From: Actinomadura syzygii
GTDB taxonomy: Bacteria; Actinomycetota; Actinomycetes; Streptosporangiales; Streptosporangiaceae
Length of the DNA: 64,000 bases
Assembly (NCBI RefSeq): GCF_008085905.1
Contig: NZ_VSFF01000005.1
Span: 434,001 to 498,000, forward strand
Direction of reading: 5' to 3'
Position 1 is the stretch's first letter, and every line of letters starts with the position of its first letter. Position numbers and translations under genes: made by a program. This document shows positions 60,662 to 64,000 of the stretch, piece after piece. Under the pieces are notes generated by a model. It saw only the letters and a program-made list of their open reading frames with translations, had not been told where the DNA came from and ran no database searches.

Positions 60662-62319
60662 CGCGCGCGGGCTCGGTGGGACGGGCCGCCGCGCTGTCCG
60701 GCGCGCTGATCACCGCCGGGAACGGGCTCGGCTTCGTCCGCGACCTGACGATGGCGCACCTGTTCGGCGCGAGCGGCAGGACCGACGCCTTCCTCGTCGC
60801 CTGGACGATCCCCGAGACCGTCACGCCGCTGCTCATCGAGGACGCCATGGCGCTCCTCATGATCCCCGTCATGACCCGGCTCCTCGCGCGCGGGGAGGGC
60901 CCGCGCCCGCTCGTCGTCTCGACCCTGCCGCGGCTGGTCGCGGGCCTGTCCGCGGTGACGGTCACGCTGATCGTGGGCGCGCCCCTGGTGATGAGGCTCC
61001 TCGCCCCCGGCCTCACCGAGTACGGGCCCGGCATCCAGTGCGTGCGGCTCACGGCGGTCACCGTCGTCACGCTCGGCGTCGCCGGGTTCATGAGCGCCAC
61101 GCTGCGCGCCCACCACCGGTTCGGGCCGCCCGCCGCGATCTACATCGTCAACAACATCGGCATCCTGCTGCTGATCGCCGCGCTGTCCGGGACGATCGGC
61201 GTGACGAGCGCGGCGGTGGGGATCGCGTTCGGGAGCGTCCTGATGGTGGCGGTGCAGGCGCCCGGGTTCGTCCGCTGCCTCCGCGCGCCCGACCGGCGGC
61301 CGCCCGGGGTCCCGCGTTCCGGCGATCTCGAAGTGCGGCTCGGGCTCGCGGCCGTCGCGCCGATCGTCGTGTACACGGTGACGCGGCAGGCGCAGGTGTT
61401 CGTCGAGCGGTTCCTCGGCTCCGAGCTGGCCGCCGGGTCGATCTCGCACCTGAACTACGCGCAGAAGGTCGCGCAGGTCCCGATGGTGATCTCGCTGCTG
61501 GTCGTGACGGTGACGTTCCCGAAGCTCGCCCGCGCCTCCGCGGAGGGGAACGTCGCCGAGGTCGCCCGCCGCATCCAGCGGGACCTCGCCATCGCGAGCG
61601 CGATGGTGCTCGTCGCGACCGCGTTCCTCGTCGCGTTCGCGCCGACCGTGACGCGGGCGCTGTTCGAGCACGGCGAGTTCACGGCGGCCGACACGCGGGG
61701 CACGGCGTCGATCATGCGCGTCTACGCGCTCGGCCTGTGGGGGCAGACGGCCGTCGGGCTCGCCGCGCGCGCGTTCTTCGCGGGACGGCGGCCGACCTGG
61801 CGGCCCGCCGCCGTGCTGCTGCTCGGCCTCGCGGCGACGGCGGCGATCGGGGCCGCGTTCGCCGCGTCCTTCGGGACGCTCGCACTCGCCGCCGGGAACG
61901 CCGCCGGGATCACGCTCGCCGCCGTCCTGCTGCTGGTCGGGCTGCGCGCGCGCGTCGCGCCGATCTCGCTGCGCCGGGTCGCCTCCGACGTGTCCCGGCT
62001 CGCGCTCGCCGCCGCCGGGGCCTGCGCGGCGGGGCTCGCCGTCGCCGCGACCGTCCCGGCCGGGATCGTCCAGCTCGCCGCCGGCGGGCTGGTGACCACC
62101 GCCGTGTTCGCCGTCCTGCTCGTCCTCGCGGGGCCCGGCCTCGTCGCCTCATGGATCGCCGTCAGGAACCGCACCGAATCGGGGGAGACCAGTGAGCCGT
62201 CCGACCGAACCGACCCGAGTCACCGAACCGACCCGGGCGACCGCGCCGGGGCGACCGGCGGAGCCGATCAGGCCGGTGCCGCTGGTGCTGATGTACCACT
62301 CGGTCGACCACTTCGATGA
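60658..62319 (+). CDS. MurJ/MATE-like lipid-linked oligosaccharide flippase
   Basis: 553 aa. About 14 predicted helices in the MviN fold: AAALSGALITAGNGLGFVRD, FGASGRTDAFLVAWTIPETV, RLTAVTVVTLGVAGFMSATL, HHRFGPPAAIYIVNNIGILL, ARAFFAGRRPTWRPAAVLLL. In this context it probably exports the lipid-linked repeat, in place of Wzx. The last 45 residues are a low-complexity Asp/Thr/Arg tail (SDRTDPSHRTDPGDRAG) that overlaps the next gene in another frame for 128 bases. Confidence 0.88.
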   Translation: MTRAGSVGRAAALSGALITAGNGLGFVRDLTMAHLFGASGRTDAFLVAWTIPETVTPLLIEDAMALLMIPVMTRLLARGEGPRPLVVSTLPRLVAGLSAVTVTLIVGAPLVMRLLAPGLTEYGPGIQCVRLTAVTVVTLGVAGFMSATLRAHHRFGPPAAIYIVNNIGILLLIAALSGTIGVTSAAVGIAFGSVLMVAVQAPGFVRCLRAPDRRPPGVPRSGDLEVRLGLAAVAPIVVYTVTRQAQVFVERFLGSELAAGSISHLNYAQKVAQVPMVISLLVVTVTFPKLARASAEGNVAEVARRIQRDLAIASAMVLVATAFLVAFAPTVTRALFEHGEFTAADTRGTASIMRVYALGLWGQTAVGLAARAFFAGRRPTWRPAAVLLLGLAATAAIGAAFAASFGTLALAAGNAAGITLAAVLLLVGLRARVAPISLRRVASDVSRLALAAAGACAAGLAVAATVPAGIVQLAAGGLVTTAVFAVLLVLAGPGLVASWIAVRNRTESGETSEPSDRTDPSHRTDPGDRAGATGGADQAGAAGADVPLGRPLR

Positions 62320-62968
62320 GGACCCGCACCTCGTCACCGTCTCGCCCGCGCGGTTCGCGCGGCAGATGGCGTGGCTGCGGGCGCGCGGCCTGCGCGGCGT
62401 CGGCATGGGCGAGCTGCTCGACGCGCACGCCGCCGGACGCGCCCGCGGCCTCGTCGGGCTGACCTTCGACGACGGCTACGCCGACTTCGTGACGCGGGCC
62501 GTCCCGGCGCTGCTGCGGTACGGGTTCGGCGCGACGGTGTTCGTCGTGTCCGGACGGATCGGCGCCTACAACGCCTGGGACGACGGCCCGCGCAAACCGC
62601 TGATGACCGCCGACCAGATCCGCACCGCCGCGGACGCGGGCATGGAGATCGCCTCGCACGGCCGCCACCACGTCTCCCTCCCCGGCGCGGACGACACCGA
62701 GCTGCGCGAGGAGCTGGAGGAGAGCCGGGCCGTCCTGGAGGACCTCGTCGAAGGCCCGGTCACCGGCTTCGCCTACCCGTACGGGCACGCGAGCGCCCGC
62801 GAGGTCGAGGCGGTCCGCGCCGCCGGGTACGACTACGCCTGCGACATCTCCCCGGACGAGCCGGGACGGCACGCGCTGCCCCGCGCCTACGTCGGCGACC
62901 GGGACGGGCCGGTGCGGCTGCGGGCCAAGATCGTCCGGCATGAGCTGCGCCGCCGGAGCCGCGTGTGA
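62192..62968 (+). CDS. Polysaccharide deacetylase (NodB homology)
   Basis: 258 aa. After a Thr/Pro/Arg repeat N-terminus (SRPTEPTRVTEPTRATAPGR), the CE4 fold: PVPLVLMYHSVD, LVGLTFDDGYADF (metal-binding and catalytic Asp pair), MEIASHGRHHVSL (His ligands), FAYPYGHASAREV. It probably removes acetyl groups from the exopolysaccharide. The GTG at 62192 follows GGGGAGA; a GTG near 62276 would give a bare domain without the overlap. The stop overlaps the next start (GTGA). Confidence 0.9.
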   Translation: MSRPTEPTRVTEPTRATAPGRPAEPIRPVPLVLMYHSVDHFDEDPHLVTVSPARFARQMAWLRARGLRGVGMGELLDAHAAGRARGLVGLTFDDGYADFVTRAVPALLRYGFGATVFVVSGRIGAYNAWDDGPRKPLMTADQIRTAADAGMEIASHGRHHVSLPGADDTELREELEESRAVLEDLVEGPVTGFAYPYGHASAREVEAVRAAGYDYACDISPDEPGRHALPRAYVGDRDGPVRLRAKIVRHELRRRSRV

Positions 62969-64000
62969 CCCGAGTCCTGCACGTCATCACCGGGCTGGAG
63001 CACGGCGGCGCGGAACGCCAGCTCGCGCTGCTGCTGCGGCACCTGCCCGTGGACTGCGAGGTCGCGACCCTCACCCGGACCGGCACGCTCGGCGCCGAGA
63101 TCCGCCGGACGGGCGTCCCCGTGCACGAGATCGGCATGCGCGGCAACCGGGACGTCGCCGCGCTGCCCCGGCTCGTCCGGCTGATCCGGCGGGGACGGTA
63201 CGACGTCGTCCACACCCACCTGTACCGGGCGTGCGTGTACGGGCGCGTCGCCGCCCGCCTCGCCGGGACGTCCGCGATCATCGCGACCGAGCACTCCCTC
63301 GGCGACGAGCACATCGAGGGACGCGCCGTGACGCGCGGCGTCCGGGCGCTGTACCGGGCGACGGAGCGGCTCGGCTCGACGACGGTCGCGGTGTCGCCGA
63401 CGGTCGCGGCGCGGCTGTGCGGCTGGGGCGTGCCGCCCGGCCGGATCACCGTGATCCCGAACGGGGTGGACGCCGCCGCGTTCGCGTTCCATCCGGGACG
63501 GCGCACCGCGACCCGGCGGCGGCTCGGCATCGGGCTGACCGAGCCGGTCGTGGGCGCGGTCGGACGGCTCGTCCCCACCAAGCGGTTCGACCTGCTGATC
63601 GAGGCGGTCGCGGCGCTGGACGGCGTCCGGCTGCTGCTCGTCGGCGCGGGCCCCGAGCGGGCCGCGCTGGAACGCCGGGCGCGCGACCTCGGCGCCGCCG
63701 GGCGGGTCGTCTTCGCCGGGGGCACCTCGGACGTCGCGGGCGCGCTCGCCGCGATGGACGTGTTCGCGGCGCCGTCCGTCCAGGAGACGTTCGGGCTCGG
63801 CGTGCTGGAGGCGCTCGCCGCCGGGCTGCCCGTCCGGTACACGACCTGCCCGGCGCTCGACGACCTCCCGCCCGGCGAGGCGCCCGCCGCCGCCCGCCGG
63901 CTGCCCCCGGACGCCGCGCGCTGGGCCGCCGAACTGGACCGCGAGGCCCGCACGCCCCGGGACCGTACGCGGGTGCCGCCCGCCGTCGCCCGCTACGACA
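62965..64000 (+). CDS. GT4-family glycosyltransferase, cut by the right edge
   Basis: 345 codons present, the end is missing. GT-B fold: VLHVITGLEHGGAERQLALL (N-terminal GG loop), VHTHLYRACVYGRVAARLAG, VIPNGVDAAAFAFHPGRR, GAVGRLVPTKRFDLLIEAVA, then FAAPSVQETFGLGVLEALAA with the E-x7-E motif for the nucleotide sugar. Donor and acceptor unknown. GTG at 62965 overlaps the deacetylase stop. The polysaccharide cluster clearly continues beyond the window. Confidence 0.93.
   Translation, partial: MTRVLHVITGLEHGGAERQLALLLRHLPVDCEVATLTRTGTLGAEIRRTGVPVHEIGMRGNRDVAALPRLVRLIRRGRYDVVHTHLYRACVYGRVAARLAGTSAIIATEHSLGDEHIEGRAVTRGVRALYRATERLGSTTVAVSPTVAARLCGWGVPPGRITVIPNGVDAAAFAFHPGRRTATRRRLGIGLTEPVVGAVGRLVPTKRFDLLIEAVAALDGVRLLLVGAGPERAALERRARDLGAAGRVVFAGGTSDVAGALAAMDVFAAPSVQETFGLGVLEALAAGLPVRYTTCPALDDLPPGEAPAAARRLPPDAARWAAELDREARTPRDRTRVPPAVARYD

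Noticed and set aside
1..64000. Prophage, integrative element or transposon
   Set aside because: I found no integrase, transposase, phage structural gene, tRNA with att repeats or terminal inverted repeats; gene content is chromosomal.

Overview
The window is very GC-rich DNA from an actinomycete. The run purF-purM-DUF3073-valine/leucine dehydrogenase-unknown gene-bldC (about 4.8-10.9 kb) has the same order as the purF-to-bldC region of Streptomyces. The secreted proteases, WhiJ-type regulator cassette, SCO0930-type lipoprotein and SCO6745-type gene also fit a sporulating actinomycete. I lean towards an Actinomadura-like (Thermomonosporaceae) genome; that genus call is inference. I saw no rRNA, tRNA, CRISPR array, integrase, transposase or complete mobile element.

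Layout. 0-4.7 kb: start of a secreted coiled-coil protein, a subtilisin-like protease, a membrane Ser/Thr kinase homologue that has lost its catalytic Asp, a sterol-carrier-family protein and a small membrane protein. 4.8-11 kb: the conserved purine/bldC block, with a dense set of perfect hairpins and a dispersed GC-rich repeat that also lies inside the dehydrogenase gene. 11-20 kb: TetR and LacI regulators, a lipoprotein amidase, an NPPF-type methyltransferase, pyrD, an unusual repetitive membrane protein and an SCO0930-type lipoprotein. 20-24.5 kb: a four-gene ABC importer of LpqY-SugABC type (trehalose recycling in mycobacteria). 24.5-31.2 kb: methyltransferase, secreted protein, AraC regulator, DinB-fold proteins, a HigB-like toxin with a HigA/ImmA-IrrE fusion, an aminopeptidase and an acetyltransferase. 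31.3-35.2 kb: a homogentisate (tyrosine) degradation operon hmgA-unknown-fahA, with a MarR regulator and matching TTAA-N4-TTAA-like sites at both promoters. 35.2-43.7 kb: a frameshifted pyruvate-oxidase-type gene, an agmatinase-family enzyme, several regulator/enzyme pairs with candidate operators, a Nudix hydrolase and a histidine-kinase remnant. 43.7-57.5 kb: a coiled-coil protein, two tandem alpha-lytic-type proteases, XRE regulators with RsbW-like ATPases (one a WhiJ-like DUF5753/DUF397/ATPase cassette), a DUF2079 membrane protein, a three-repeat ricin-type lectin, small secreted and unknown proteins, and an L,D-transpeptidase. 57.9 kb to the right edge: an exopolysaccharide operon of five genes joined by stop/start overlaps (sugar transferase, O-antigen-ligase-like protein, MurJ-like flippase, polysaccharide deacetylase, truncated glycosyltransferase).

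Most of this is ordinary actinobacterial chromosome. The points most worth a second look are the unknown gene inside the tyrosine-catabolism operon, the toxin/metalloprotease-antitoxin pair, the predicted pseudokinase, the dispersed repeat that became dehydrogenase coding sequence, the triple-hairpin array after purM, and the frameshifted and truncated genes. I did not find a clearly new multi-gene defence or metabolic system. Starts were chosen by ribosome-binding site and family length; where I moved one, the entry says so.
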